Assembly: GCA_012516075.1 (NCBI GenBank)
Contig: JAAYXE010000125.1
Span: 1 to 64,000 of the forward strand
From: Chloroflexota bacterium
GTDB lineage: Bacteria; Chloroflexota; Anaerolineae; Anaerolineales; UBA4823
Length of the DNA stretch: 64,000 nucleotides
Direction of reading: 5' to 3'
Shown: piece after piece, positions 43,260 to 51,174 of the stretch
Layout of the letters: each line of letters opens with the position of its first letter
Position numbering within the stretch: the first letter of the stretch is position 1
Notes under the pieces: generated by a model
Told to the model about the DNA's origin: nothing
The model's input: only the letters and a program-made list of their open reading frames with translations
Databases searched by the model: none
Made by a program: the position numbers and the translations under genes

Positions 43260-44447
43260 CTATGCTGAGCGATAACCGGAAGGAAAGCCGCGAAACCCAA
43301 TGTACTCTCCGGTTTTGCTGCGTTTCCGCCGGGCAATCGCTTCGGCAAAAATGGTGCGCAGGACGCGAGCGCCATCCGGGATGGTGCGCAGTTTACCTTC
43401 ACCATAAAAACGGCTGCCTTCAAAACTGGGGACTTCGGTAATGCGCAGTTTAGAGCGAAGCGCCTGTAAATAAAGGGCAGTATCAATTTCAAAGCCGCAG
43501 AACCCATCCAGGCAGATCGTATCCAGGCAGTAGCGCCAGAACGCGTGGTAGCCGTAGCACAGATCAGTAAAGTGCGCTCCGAAGAGCAGGTTGACCAGGT
43601 GTACGAACATCCTGTTACCAAACTGGCGGTAGCGGGGCATATCGGTTGTTCCGCCGCCAGGAGCGAAGCGGCTGCCCTTTACAAAGTCGGAGCCTTCCAT
43701 CAGGGCGGATACAAAGCGGGGGATTTCGCGTGGATCGTTAGAGCCATCGGCATCCATCACAAGAAGTATCTCGCCAGCAGCGGCACGGTAGCCCGCCTGC
43801 ATCGCTGCACCTTTCCCGGGCTTTCTCTCTAACACGACCCGGATTGAAGGGAGCAGGCTGCGCGCGACTGAAATTGTGTTGTCCGTAGAGCAGCCATCAA
43901 CGAGCAGTACTTCGGCAATCCATTCCATGGGCAGGTGAGGGAGCAGCAGCGGCAGGTTTGGTGCCTCATTCAGCGTCGGAATGATGACAGACACCGTTGG
44001 CCGTTTCGTGGGCTGGCGCGGGGCTGCCCTTGCTGGCTGTTCCCTTTGCATATCAGACTGCCGGTGACCCAGCAGGCAGCGGATACGTTCGATGAGTTCA
44101 GCGGGATGGAAGGGCTTGCGAACATAATCGGCCGCCCCGAGAGACAGCGCCCGGGCGGCCTGTTCACCGGATGTGGCGGCGGTCAGGAAAAGCACAGGAA
44201 CGTTGGAGCGGGCATGGATGCGCTGGAAGGTTTCCCAGCCGTCCATGTCCGGCATCATCAGATCCAGCAGAACCAGATCAACAGGAGAGTGCTCAATAAC
44301 CTGTAGAGCATTTTCTCCGCTGATCGCCAGGTGAACGAAAAAACCGCGGCGTTGAAGCAGCCATTCCAGCATGCGGCAGGTATCCACGTCGTCGTCCACG
44401 ACAAGGATATGCCCATGGCAGTGAGGGTCACCTGCTGTATCACCCAC
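43260..44447 (-). CDS. Response-regulator receiver domain fused to a GT2 glycosyltransferase
   Basis: 395 residues joining two complete modules. Residues about 12-125 are a CheY-like receiver: acidic pocket Asp18/Asp19, phosphoacceptor Asp62 in LLDLMMPDMDGW, Thr89 and Lys111 in YVRKPF. All key residues are intact. After a ~25-residue Arg/Pro/Gln linker, residues about 150-380 are a GT2 like polyprenyl-phosphate sugar synthases: SVIIPTLNEAPNLP, LLVDGCSTDN, GKGAAMQAGYRAAAGEILLVMDADGS and KGSRFAPGGGTTDMP. No membrane helices follow. The GTG start has AGGAGGAGCATC. It is the first gene of the second polysaccharide unit, so phosphorylation may gate synthesis of the lipid-linked sugar. The large histidine kinase at 51175-54015 is a candidate but unproven partner. 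Confidence 0.9.
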   Translation of the reverse strand: MGDTAGDPHCHGHILVVDDDVDTCRMLEWLLQRRGFFVHLAISGENALQVIEHSPVDLVLLDLMMPDMDGWETFQRIHARSNVPVLFLTAATSGEQAARALSLGAADYVRKPFHPAELIERIRCLLGHRQSDMQREQPARAAPRQPTKRPTVSVIIPTLNEAPNLPLLLPHLPMEWIAEVLLVDGCSTDNTISVARSLLPSIRVVLERKPGKGAAMQAGYRAAAGEILLVMDADGSNDPREIPRFVSALMEGSDFVKGSRFAPGGGTTDMPRYRQFGNRMFVHLVNLLFGAHFTDLCYGYHAFWRYCLDTICLDGFCGFEIDTALYLQALRSKLRITEVPSFEGSRFYGEGKLRTIPDGARVLRTIFAEAIARRKRSKTGEYIGFRGFPSGYRSA

Positions 44448-44765
44448 GATGCTCCTCCTGATGAATCAGTGAAAGGCAGGCAGCTCCTGTCAGCCGGACT
44501 GACCGGGGAAATGAAGATTCCACCGCCATACCGGCCGGTGTGTATCTTATGAAATTGTCACCTGCTAATGTGGGATCAAACGGTTCGTGCGGGAATTATT
44601 GATAAGAAACCCCTAATGTTGCTGCATAGGATACCACAATCGAGAACAGCTGTCCAGAATAAAGTGTAAGTATCAATTAAATTGCAACATGCCATCTTTA
44701 TACTGTGAGCATGGATTGAAGCGGGCTAAAAAGCAGCAGTCTGGGAGCTGGGGGTTAGTTCTCTT
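44448..44765. other. 318-bp leader region of the REC-GT2 polysaccharide unit
   Basis: No gene is supported. The left 180 bp are the leader of the REC-GT2 gene downstream of a plausible promoter. The right part follows the convergently placed end of the kinase gene and has only a weak stem (AGC/GCT) before a TTTTT on the minus strand near 44731-44748. Confidence 0.35.
44628..44656 (-). promoter_or_regulatory. Possible promoter of the second polysaccharide unit
   Basis: On the minus strand, -35 TGGACA (44656-44651), a 17-bp spacer ending TGTGG, and -10 TATCCT (44633-44628). Both boxes depart from consensus, so this is a moderate candidate. It would give a leader of about 175 bases. Confidence 0.4.
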
Positions 44766-45800
44766 CTACGCAGCGCCGGTAGAAGAGAACTTCTTGAGCC
44801 GTTCATCGGTCTGCAGCGCCAGGTCAATGACACTGCCGGGGGCAAACTGGCTGGTGAAAAAGCGCAGGCCCTGCTCCTGGTCCGCCGGGCCGACGGTGCC
44901 GAGCAGTATCTCCTTACAGAATTCGGCCAGGTCCTGGACGATGCGCTCGAAGCGGTAATAGGTCAGAGCGGTGAGGTCGACCTCCGCAGGGCCATAGCCC
45001 TGGTAGAACAGCCTTTCCTCCCGCGGGGTGTTCCAGGTATCCCCGATCCCCGCCCCGATGAACATGAGGTCACGTTCTCTGGGTGCCAGCAGGGGCTGAT
45101 CCCAATCGACGATGTAGAGGTCGCCGCGGGGTGTAAGCAGCAGGTTGCCGGCGTGGATATCGGTATGGCAGAGGACGGGCTGCGGCGGCTGGGAGCGCAG
45201 CGAAGCCGCAAGCTGCGAGGCGCGTTTGACCAGATGGCCGATTTCTTCTCTGTGCTCACGCATAAAAGCGGCCAGGCGAGAAGCTGCAGGGTTATCGAAG
45301 GTCTGGTGGACGACCATCTCCTGAAAATGGGTTAACTGCTCTCGCCAGTGTGAGGTGAAGGATTCCGTGGCGATGAGGCTGCGCAGCTCCGGTGGGAGAA
45401 CCACGCTGTGAACGCGGCGCAGGGAGTCACCAAACAAGCGCCACTGCGCCCCAGTAAGCTTGATCTCGAAACCGCTGCGTCCTTCGATGAAGGGATACAG
45501 GATGCAGGTGTACTCCTTCAGCTGCGCCCAGAGGGCTCTATCCTTTGTGGGGAGCGGTGGGACAATCTGCTCGATGCCCTGCTGGTGGAGGAAATGCGGA
45601 AGCAGTACTGAGGCCTTCTCAAAGGCGCCGCGGCGCAGCTTGAGGAAATAATCACCCGCGCCCCGGGTGGTGAGGCGGTAAACGGCCGTAGACGCATCGG
45701 CGCCTAAAGGAAGGAAGTCCACGCCGGTGACCTGCAGGCCGTAGTTAGTGTGCATGCAGGCGGCGATTGCACTGTCAGGGATTTCGGGTTTTTCCAGCAT
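44766..45800 (-). CDS. Aminoglycoside-phosphotransferase (APH)-family kinase
   Basis: 344-residue kinase-fold protein. The nucleotide lobe has YFLKLRRG (catalytic lysine). The catalytic loop is CHTDIHAGNLLL (HxDxxxxN) near residue 218, and the metal-binding loop is IVDWDQP near 235. It most resembles the spectinomycin/choline-kinase-like branch of APH proteins, whose members act on antibiotics, sugars or amino alcohols; resistance is not implied by sequence alone. It is monocistronic. The ATG at 45800 has little recognisable ribosome site upstream. Confidence 0.85.
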   Translation of the reverse strand: MLEKPEIPDSAIAACMHTNYGLQVTGVDFLPLGADASTAVYRLTTRGAGDYFLKLRRGAFEKASVLLPHFLHQQGIEQIVPPLPTKDRALWAQLKEYTCILYPFIEGRSGFEIKLTGAQWRLFGDSLRRVHSVVLPPELRSLIATESFTSHWREQLTHFQEMVVHQTFDNPAASRLAAFMREHREEIGHLVKRASQLAASLRSQPPQPVLCHTDIHAGNLLLTPRGDLYIVDWDQPLLAPRERDLMFIGAGIGDTWNTPREERLFYQGYGPAEVDLTALTYYRFERIVQDLAEFCKEILLGTVGPADQEQGLRFFTSQFAPGSVIDLALQTDERLKKFSSTGAA

Positions 45801-46182
45801 GCGGAGATTCTACCGCGGGGGATGACCAGGTGGAAAACCGCTGACAGTCGAAGTGTCCTGCGGGTAACTCTTGCGGGCTGTGCTGCATGAGGATGCGAGT
45901 GATACCGCGCATCGCGGACGCTGATTAGCAGAGAGGCACGGCAGCTTTTGATGCAGGGAGCACGGGCACAGACGACCGGTTCCTTCAGCCTGCCTCTGCT
46001 GCACCGGCTGTCGTGCCGTTACAGCAGGGGTGTGAGAAGCGGGTAGATGACAGCATGCCCTGGTTGATGGAGATAGGGTACAGCTGGGGCAGGGCGTATT
46101 TATTATCTGCCAGTATCTGCCAGCCATGCCATGTGCCATTGGATACGGCATCTTCCGGAGGGAATACCTGAACCGGAAGGGG
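45801..46182. other. 382-bp gap between the kinase gene and the tetR promoter
   Basis: Weak reading frames here are Cys/Pro/Ser-rich and look like noise. The main structure is an 11-bp inverted repeat at 45935-46017 (listed separately). No promoter for the kinase gene could be placed with confidence. Confidence 0.35.
45935..46017. repeat. Long-range inverted repeat, possible structured RNA
   Basis: GGCACGGCAGC (45935-45945) pairs with GCTGTCGTGCC (46007-46017) over 11 positions with one G-U pair. Nested inside, TGCAG (45952-45956) pairs with CTGCA (45999-46003). This leaves a ~42-base apical region. It sits in a stretch with no gene. It could be a small RNA or a leader element; chance pairing cannot be ruled out. 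Confidence 0.3.
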
Positions 46183-46212
46183 TTGACAAGCGACCGATGG
46201 TCGCTTTATAAT
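46183..46212 (+). promoter_or_regulatory. Consensus promoter of the tetR-dikinase-MFS cassette
   Basis: Perfect -35 TTGACA (46183-46188) and perfect -10 TATAAT (46207-46212), spacer 18 bp. The whole spacer is occupied by a palindromic operator. This is the best consensus promoter in the window. Confidence 0.85.
46188..46206. promoter_or_regulatory. TetR operator O1 (within the promoter spacer)
   Basis: A 19-bp palindrome: AAGCGACC, centre GAT, GGTCGCTT, all eight arm pairs matching. It fills the space between the -35 and -10 boxes, so a bound repressor would directly block RNA polymerase. Confidence 0.8.
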
Positions 46213-46220
46213 TGGGATAG

Positions 46221-46239
46221 TAGCGACCGGCGGTCGCTA
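46221..46239. promoter_or_regulatory. TetR operator O2 (downstream of the -10 box)
   Basis: A 19-bp palindrome: TAGCGACC, centre GGC, GGTCGCTA, all eight arm pairs matching. It shares AGCGACC/GGTCGCT with O1; centres are 33 bp apart, about three helix turns, so two dimers would lie on one face of the DNA. It ends just before the ribosome site. Confidence 0.8.
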
Positions 46240-46252
46240 ATGGAGGAGGACT

Positions 46253-46846
46253 ATGCCGAAGGGAATTCCACTGACCGAAGAAGAAATCCATAACCGCAGG
46301 GTGGAGATCAGCCAGGCGGCCGTGCGGTTGATCCTGGAAAAGGGTTTTCAGGAGACTTCGATGCGCGAGATCGCCCAGGCGGCTGGAATGGGGAAGTCGA
46401 GCCTGTACGATTATTTCAGGACCAAAGACGAAATCCTGATCTTTGTCCTGGAGGAGAAAACCGCTGAATTGAACGAACGGGCGCGTGCAATTGCGAACCT
46501 GAACCTTCCGCCGGATGAGCGCCTGCGAAGGATCGAGCGGATGCACCTGCAGTTCATGCAGGAGAACCAGAACCTTTTCTCGCGGTTATCGTTCCAGGCA
46601 CAGCGCCTGAAGGTTGAAAACCAGAAGCGAATTCAGAAAGGCCGCTACGCTTTCCAGGATATGGTGGCTGAGATTATCCAGGAAGGCATCGATCAAGGCA
46701 TTTTTCGGGCGGTAAACCCGTTGAACAGCGCCCGCCTGCTGGTAAACAGCATCGTATCCGTGCTGTACACAACGCGCCCGACCGGAACACCAGAAGAGAT
46801 GCAGGCTGAGGCAGTGGACATCTTTCTGAAAGGAATCAAAAAATGA
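46253..46846 (+). CDS. TetR/AcrR-family repressor of the resistance-like cassette
   Basis: 197 residues. The N-terminal helix-turn-helix (about 12-58) has the family phrases AAVRLILEKGFQETSMREIAQ and GKSSLYDYFRTKDEIL. The C-terminal ligand domain is all-helical and specific to this protein. The ATG follows GGAGGAGGACT. Two palindromes in its own promoter indicate autoregulation and control of the two following genes, with which it overlaps (4 bp to the dikinase). The inducer is presumably the compound handled by the enzyme and pump. Confidence 0.93.
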   Translation: MPKGIPLTEEEIHNRRVEISQAAVRLILEKGFQETSMREIAQAAGMGKSSLYDYFRTKDEILIFVLEEKTAELNERARAIANLNLPPDERLRRIERMHLQFMQENQNLFSRLSFQAQRLKVENQKRIQKGRYAFQDMVAEIIQEGIDQGIFRAVNPLNSARLLVNSIVSVLYTTRPTGTPEEMQAEAVDIFLKGIKK

Positions 46847-49419
46847 ACGCGTTTGTTTTACCCCTCTCCGATCGGGAAGCCACGCTTGAACGCACTGGCG
46901 GCAAAGGAATGTCGCTGGCGAAAATGGCCGCAGCAGGACTGCCCGTTCCGGGCGGATTTCACGTGACCACTGAAGCCTACCGCCGGTTTGTCGCTGTCAA
47001 CGAGATCCAGCCGCGCATCCGCAGTGAACTCCTGGACATATCTGACCTCGACCCGGCTGCACTGGAGCAGGCAGCGAGCCGCATCCGCAGTTACTTCACG
47101 GCTGGCAGTACACCGCCTGAAATCAGCACGGCCATCGCGCAGGCATACCAGGCGCTGGAGGGCGCTCCGGTTGCTGTGCGCTCCTCGGCTACGGCCGAGG
47201 ACCTGCCCTCCGCATCATTTGCAGGCCAGCAGGAGACTTTTCTCAATGTGAGCGGAACAGAAGCCGTGCTGGAGGCGGTGAAAAACTGCTGGCCTTCATT
47301 GTGGACGGCGCGCGCCATCGCCTACCGGATGCAGAACGGGATCGACCAAGAAAATGTCGCCCTGGCCGTGGTCGTACAGGAAATGGTGTCTGCGGATGCG
47401 GCAGGGATCCTGTTCACGGCCAACCCGGTCAACGGGAAGCGCAGTGAAATAGTGATCAACGCTGCCTGGGGCCTGGGCGAGGCGGTGGTCTCGGGCGCAG
47501 TGACTCCTGATACGCTGCGAGTCGACAAGGCCACCGGCCGGATCCTGGAGCGTGAAATTGCAGAAAAACTGGTGATGACCGTGCGCAGCGAGCAGGGGAC
47601 GTTCGAGCAGCCGGTGCCGGCCGCGCGCCAGAAGCAGGCGGTTCTGAACGCGGCACAGGCCGCAGAACTGGCCCGACTGGGGGTGAAGATTGAGGAACTC
47701 TATCAGGGACCCATGGACGTGGAATGGGCGCTGGCGAACAATCGATTCTACATCCTGCAAGCTCGCCCGATCACAGCCCTGCCGCCGGAGTGGAAGCAGC
47801 CAGATCCGCAGGCGAGCTATACACGCGGCAGCCTGGCGGAACATACACCCAGCCCGGTCTCACCGCTGTTTGCCACCTTTGGCCTGGATATCGCCAACCA
47901 GGCGACCTTCGAGGTTTGGGAACGGTTTATGGGCAGGAGCGCCCGGGACCTCGTCCCCGAAGGCGGCATCTACCAGACGGTCAACGGCTATGTATACCTG
48001 GGGATCCGTCTGGGCGGGCTGCGCTGGCTGAACCTGATGAAGATGACGATCACGGGGATAAAACCCATCCTGAGCGGGAGCGTAAAACGCTGGCAGGAGG
48101 CGCATGAGGAATTCGCTGCAGTGGTGGAGAAGGAAGCCCGGCTGGATCTGCAGGCGCTCTCCCCTGGCCAATTACTGGAAGCAGCGGAACGGGTGTTCAG
48201 CGCCGCGTGCCGCTATTACACCGTCATCCAGACGACACTCCCGGCAGCCTCTATGAGCGAGCTGCTGTTCAACAAGATGTACGCGCGTATCCAGCGGCGG
48301 GGGAAAGATCCGGACGCCCTGACCTTCCTGCTGGGCTTTGATTCGGCGGCACTGCGAGCAGAGAAATCGCTGTATGATACTGCCGAATGGGTGCGCACGC
48401 AGCCCGCTCTTGCCCGGTATGTGGTCAGCTCCACTACAGCTGCGCTGGAAGCAGACCTGCTGCGGGAAGATGCACCCGCCGGTATCTCTGAAGGTGTGTG
48501 GAGCGAATGGCGGAGACGGATCGCGGAGCACCTGGAGGTTCACGGGCGAACTGCTTACGACTTCGACTTTGCCAACCCCACTCCACAGGAAACTCCGGGG
48601 GCGGCGCTGGATACCGTGAGAGCATTCCTGGAGGGGAAGGCCGAAAACCCGTACGAGCGCCAGCAGCGATATATCGCAGCGCGCCAGCACGCCGAGGCCG
48701 CTGTGCTGGGCCGCCTGCGAGCGCCGGTCAGGGGCCTGTTCGAGAAGCTGCTGCGCTGGGCACAGGAAACCGGGCCCATGCGTGAAGACAGCATCTTCGA
48801 TATGGGCATGGGGCACCCGCTGCTGCGGCGAATCTTCGGCGAGCTAGGCCGCAGGTTTGCTGCAGGAGAGGCGGTTGAAAAGGCGGACGATATCTACTGG
48901 CTGGAAAAGCGGGAGGTGGAGGACCTTACCGGTGCGCTGGAGCGGCAGGCCTCTCTGCCCGATATGAGGGAGCATGTCGCGAAGCGAAAAGAAACCTGGA
49001 TGACTTTCCGTAGAGCAGCCCCACCTGTAATGCTGCCGGAGACATCGAAACTGTCGCGTTTCATACCGGGAGGAAAGCCAGAAAAGATTGAAGGAAAGAT
49101 GGTGTTAAAAGGCATCGGCACGAGCGGCGGGGTGGTAAAAGCTCCGGCCCGTGTGCTGTTCAGCCCGGAAGATTTCGACCAGATGAAACCCGGCGACGTG
49201 CTGGTCGCCGTCACCACGACGCCGGCGTGGACGCCGCTGTTCGCCAGGGCCTCGGCCGTGGTAACCGACATCGGCGGCCCACTGAGCCACAGCAGCATTG
49301 TGGCAAGGGAATACGGGATCCCGGCAGTGATGGCCGCACAGAACGCCACGCGCCTGGTCCGCAGCGGGCAGATCATCACGGTCGACGGCAACACGGGAAC
49401 GGTAACCCTGGATGAATAA
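46843..49419 (+). CDS. PEP-synthase-like dikinase, rifampin phosphotransferase (RPH)-type
   Basis: 858 residues, close to the ~865 of RPH enzymes. Order: ATP-grasp PEP/pyruvate-dikinase domain (about 1-315; GGKGMSLAKM, VAVRSSATAEDLPSASFAGQ, ILQARPITALP), a central helical domain (about 330-750) in the place of the RPH drug-binding domain, and a mobile phosphohistidine domain (about 765-858) with catalytic His816 in GGPLSHSSIVAREYG. RPH moves the beta-phosphate of ATP to a rifamycin hydroxyl through this histidine. Context (TetR upstream, MFS pump downstream) supports antibiotic inactivation. The exact substrate cannot be read from sequence; it could be another polyketide. It overlaps both neighbours (4 and 8 bp). 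Confidence 0.85.
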   Translation: MNAFVLPLSDREATLERTGGKGMSLAKMAAAGLPVPGGFHVTTEAYRRFVAVNEIQPRIRSELLDISDLDPAALEQAASRIRSYFTAGSTPPEISTAIAQAYQALEGAPVAVRSSATAEDLPSASFAGQQETFLNVSGTEAVLEAVKNCWPSLWTARAIAYRMQNGIDQENVALAVVVQEMVSADAAGILFTANPVNGKRSEIVINAAWGLGEAVVSGAVTPDTLRVDKATGRILEREIAEKLVMTVRSEQGTFEQPVPAARQKQAVLNAAQAAELARLGVKIEELYQGPMDVEWALANNRFYILQARPITALPPEWKQPDPQASYTRGSLAEHTPSPVSPLFATFGLDIANQATFEVWERFMGRSARDLVPEGGIYQTVNGYVYLGIRLGGLRWLNLMKMTITGIKPILSGSVKRWQEAHEEFAAVVEKEARLDLQALSPGQLLEAAERVFSAACRYYTVIQTTLPAASMSELLFNKMYARIQRRGKDPDALTFLLGFDSAALRAEKSLYDTAEWVRTQPALARYVVSSTTAALEADLLREDAPAGISEGVWSEWRRRIAEHLEVHGRTAYDFDFANPTPQETPGAALDTVRAFLEGKAENPYERQQRYIAARQHAEAAVLGRLRAPVRGLFEKLLRWAQETGPMREDSIFDMGMGHPLLRRIFGELGRRFAAGEAVEKADDIYWLEKREVEDLTGALERQASLPDMREHVAKRKETWMTFRRAAPPVMLPETSKLSRFIPGGKPEKIEGKMVLKGIGTSGGVVKAPARVLFSPEDFDQMKPGDVLVAVTTTPAWTPLFARASAVVTDIGGPLSHSSIVAREYGIPAVMAAQNATRLVRSGQIITVDGNTGTVTLDE

Positions 49420-50602
49420 GCCGGCTGCTTTACGGCAGGCTGTCCGAAAGCCGGTGCTGATCCTGAGCTTCACCATGCTGGTGGTCTCTCTGGGATACAG
49501 CATGGCGCTGCCGGTGATGCCTTTTTACATCGAACGTCTGGGCGCCGGGGGGCGCGAGATGGGCTGGCTGACCGCATCTTACGCTATGATGCAGTTCATC
49601 TGTGCCCCCTTGTGGGGGGTGCTGTCGGACCGCATCGGGCGCCGGCCGGTGCTGACGGCCGGGGTGCTGGGGTATGCTGTGACGCTGCTGATGTTCGGCC
49701 TGGCCAGCAGTTACTGGATGCTGTTCGCGGCGCGCTCACTCTCGGGTATCCTCTCTTCGGCCACGATGCCCACTGCGATGGCCTTTATCGGCGACTCGGA
49801 GGTCGAGGCAGAACGAAGCCGGGGAATGGGCCAGCTGGGTGCTGCGATGGGGCTGGGCGTGGTCATCGGCCCGCTGTTCGGTGGGCTGCTTTCGGCTGAG
49901 ATCCTGGCGCTGCCCTTCTTTGTAGGGGCCGGCATGGCTTTTCTGGCGTTTCTGCTGGTGGTTTTCGTGCTGCCCGAACCCCTGCAGCCGGTCAGAAGCA
50001 GCAGGGACGGAGGGTTGATTAATAGAGAGATAAGGAGGATTCTGTTTACCCCGGCCGGGGCACTGCTCCTGCTGGTCTTTTTACTGAGCTTCGGGATGAC
50101 CGGCTACCAGGGGATCGCGGGGCTGTATGTGGTGCATAAATTCAACTTCAGCACGCAGCAAGTGGGCTCGATGTGGATGGTCATGGGCGCAATGCTCGTG
50201 GTGGCACAGGGGATGCTGGTCAGCCCGCTAACACGGCGCTTCGGAGAGCCGGCATTAATTGCGGCCGGCTGCGCAGCGGCAGCACTCGGCCTGCTGGGGT
50301 TGTCGCTGGCAGGGGGGTATGGATCCACGCTGGCAGTGCTGGCTTTCTTCTCGCTGGCGCTGGGGGTTATTGGACCGGCGTTAAATGCTTACTTATCCAG
50401 ATTTGCCGGTGACCGGCAGGGGACGGTCATGGGGTTGAACAGCGCGGCCGGCAGCCTGGGAAAGGTGGCAGGACCACTGGCGGCGGGGTATCTCTATGAA
50501 GTCAACATCGAATACCCGTTTGGCAGCAGTGCGGCTGCACTGCTTCTGGGGGTGGTGGTGTTTGCGGCCGGGCTGCGCAGCAGGAAGGGGATAACGAATT
50601 GA
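49412..50602 (+). CDS. MFS drug-efflux-like transporter (TetA-type)
   Basis: 396 residues with 12 predicted membrane helices. Motif A between helices 2 and 3 is GVLSDRIGRRPVL, and the helix-5 region MGLGVVIGPLFGG fits the motif C antiporter type. Drug/H+ antiporters of the TetA/Bcr group share these. It starts 8 bp inside the dikinase gene and so is under TetR control. It probably exports the same compound the dikinase modifies, or the modified product. Confidence 0.9.
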   Translation: MNKPAALRQAVRKPVLILSFTMLVVSLGYSMALPVMPFYIERLGAGGREMGWLTASYAMMQFICAPLWGVLSDRIGRRPVLTAGVLGYAVTLLMFGLASSYWMLFAARSLSGILSSATMPTAMAFIGDSEVEAERSRGMGQLGAAMGLGVVIGPLFGGLLSAEILALPFFVGAGMAFLAFLLVVFVLPEPLQPVRSSRDGGLINREIRRILFTPAGALLLLVFLLSFGMTGYQGIAGLYVVHKFNFSTQQVGSMWMVMGAMLVVAQGMLVSPLTRRFGEPALIAAGCAAAALGLLGLSLAGGYGSTLAVLAFFSLALGVIGPALNAYLSRFAGDRQGTVMGLNSAAGSLGKVAGPLAAGYLYEVNIEYPFGSSAAALLLGVVVFAAGLRSRKGITN

Positions 50603-50705
50603 TTTCCTATCGCCCGCTTCGACAGGGCAGCAGGTTTTTGCCGCCTGACCACGCGCTGCGGCTGCGCTGTGCCCATGGCAATGGGACCCCGGCATGGTTA
50701 AAGAT

Positions 50706-50731
50706 AACAGCGCCCAACAATGGGCGCTGTT
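50706..50731. terminator. Convergent terminator hairpin
   Basis: A perfect 11-bp stem AACAGCGCCCA with its reverse complement, loop ACAA. It lies 104 bp after the MFS stop and 40 bp after the end of the convergent FmdB gene. Flanks are CCAAAATC on the plus strand and ATCTTTAACC on the minus strand, so it is a weak, possibly two-way terminator. Confidence 0.6.
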
Positions 50732-50770
50732 CCAAAATCTCGAGAGGAATAATGACAGTGAATGGGCAGG

Positions 50771-51052
50771 CTAATCGCTGGATGAGCCTGTCCCGGAGCT
50801 GGAAGAATCAGATTTTGAGGCTTTCGTCTCGTGATCAGACTTTCCGTTTCCAGATCGACCTGCACCGGAGGGGGAGCGGTGGTCTGTAGCGTAAAAACCA
50901 GACCCCTTGAACACGATCCCGACAGGCTGGTAGACTTTACGCAGCGATTTCTTGGAGCATTCGGGACAGCGTGTCAGAGGCTGGTCGCTGAATTTTTGCT
51001 GACGTTCGAACTGCACCCCACAGTTCTCACACCGGTACGTGTATACTGGCAT
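50771..51052 (-). CDS. FmdB-type zinc-ribbon protein
   Basis: 93 residues. The N-terminal half is the classic FmdB/PF09723 ribbon, MPVYTYRCENCGVQFERQQ, with CxxC (Cys8, Cys11) and a second CPEC pair near residue 30, followed by the VYQPVGIVFKGSGFY stretch. The C-terminal ~35 residues are disordered and Ser/Gly/Lys-rich. The family is small, zinc-binding and nearly universal; its molecular role is poorly defined (linked to regulation and ribosome-associated functions in relatives). Confidence 0.93.
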   Translation of the reverse strand: MPVYTYRCENCGVQFERQQKFSDQPLTRCPECSKKSLRKVYQPVGIVFKGSGFYATDHRSPSGAGRSGNGKSDHETKASKSDSSSSGTGSSSD

Positions 51053-51174
51053 ACTTCACCTCAACCTGATTACCTTGAACAGAGGTTAATCGCAACACCG
51101 CATTATAGCGCGCCCGATAAGGGCTGGCAAGAGTCATAGCGGAAACTCATATAATCCTCATATATTTTGTATAC

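Noticed and set aside
44766..45800. Calling the APH-family kinase an aminoglycoside resistance gene
   Set aside because: The fold is shared with many metabolic kinases, the gene stands alone, and no resistance-specific residues can be identified by eye.
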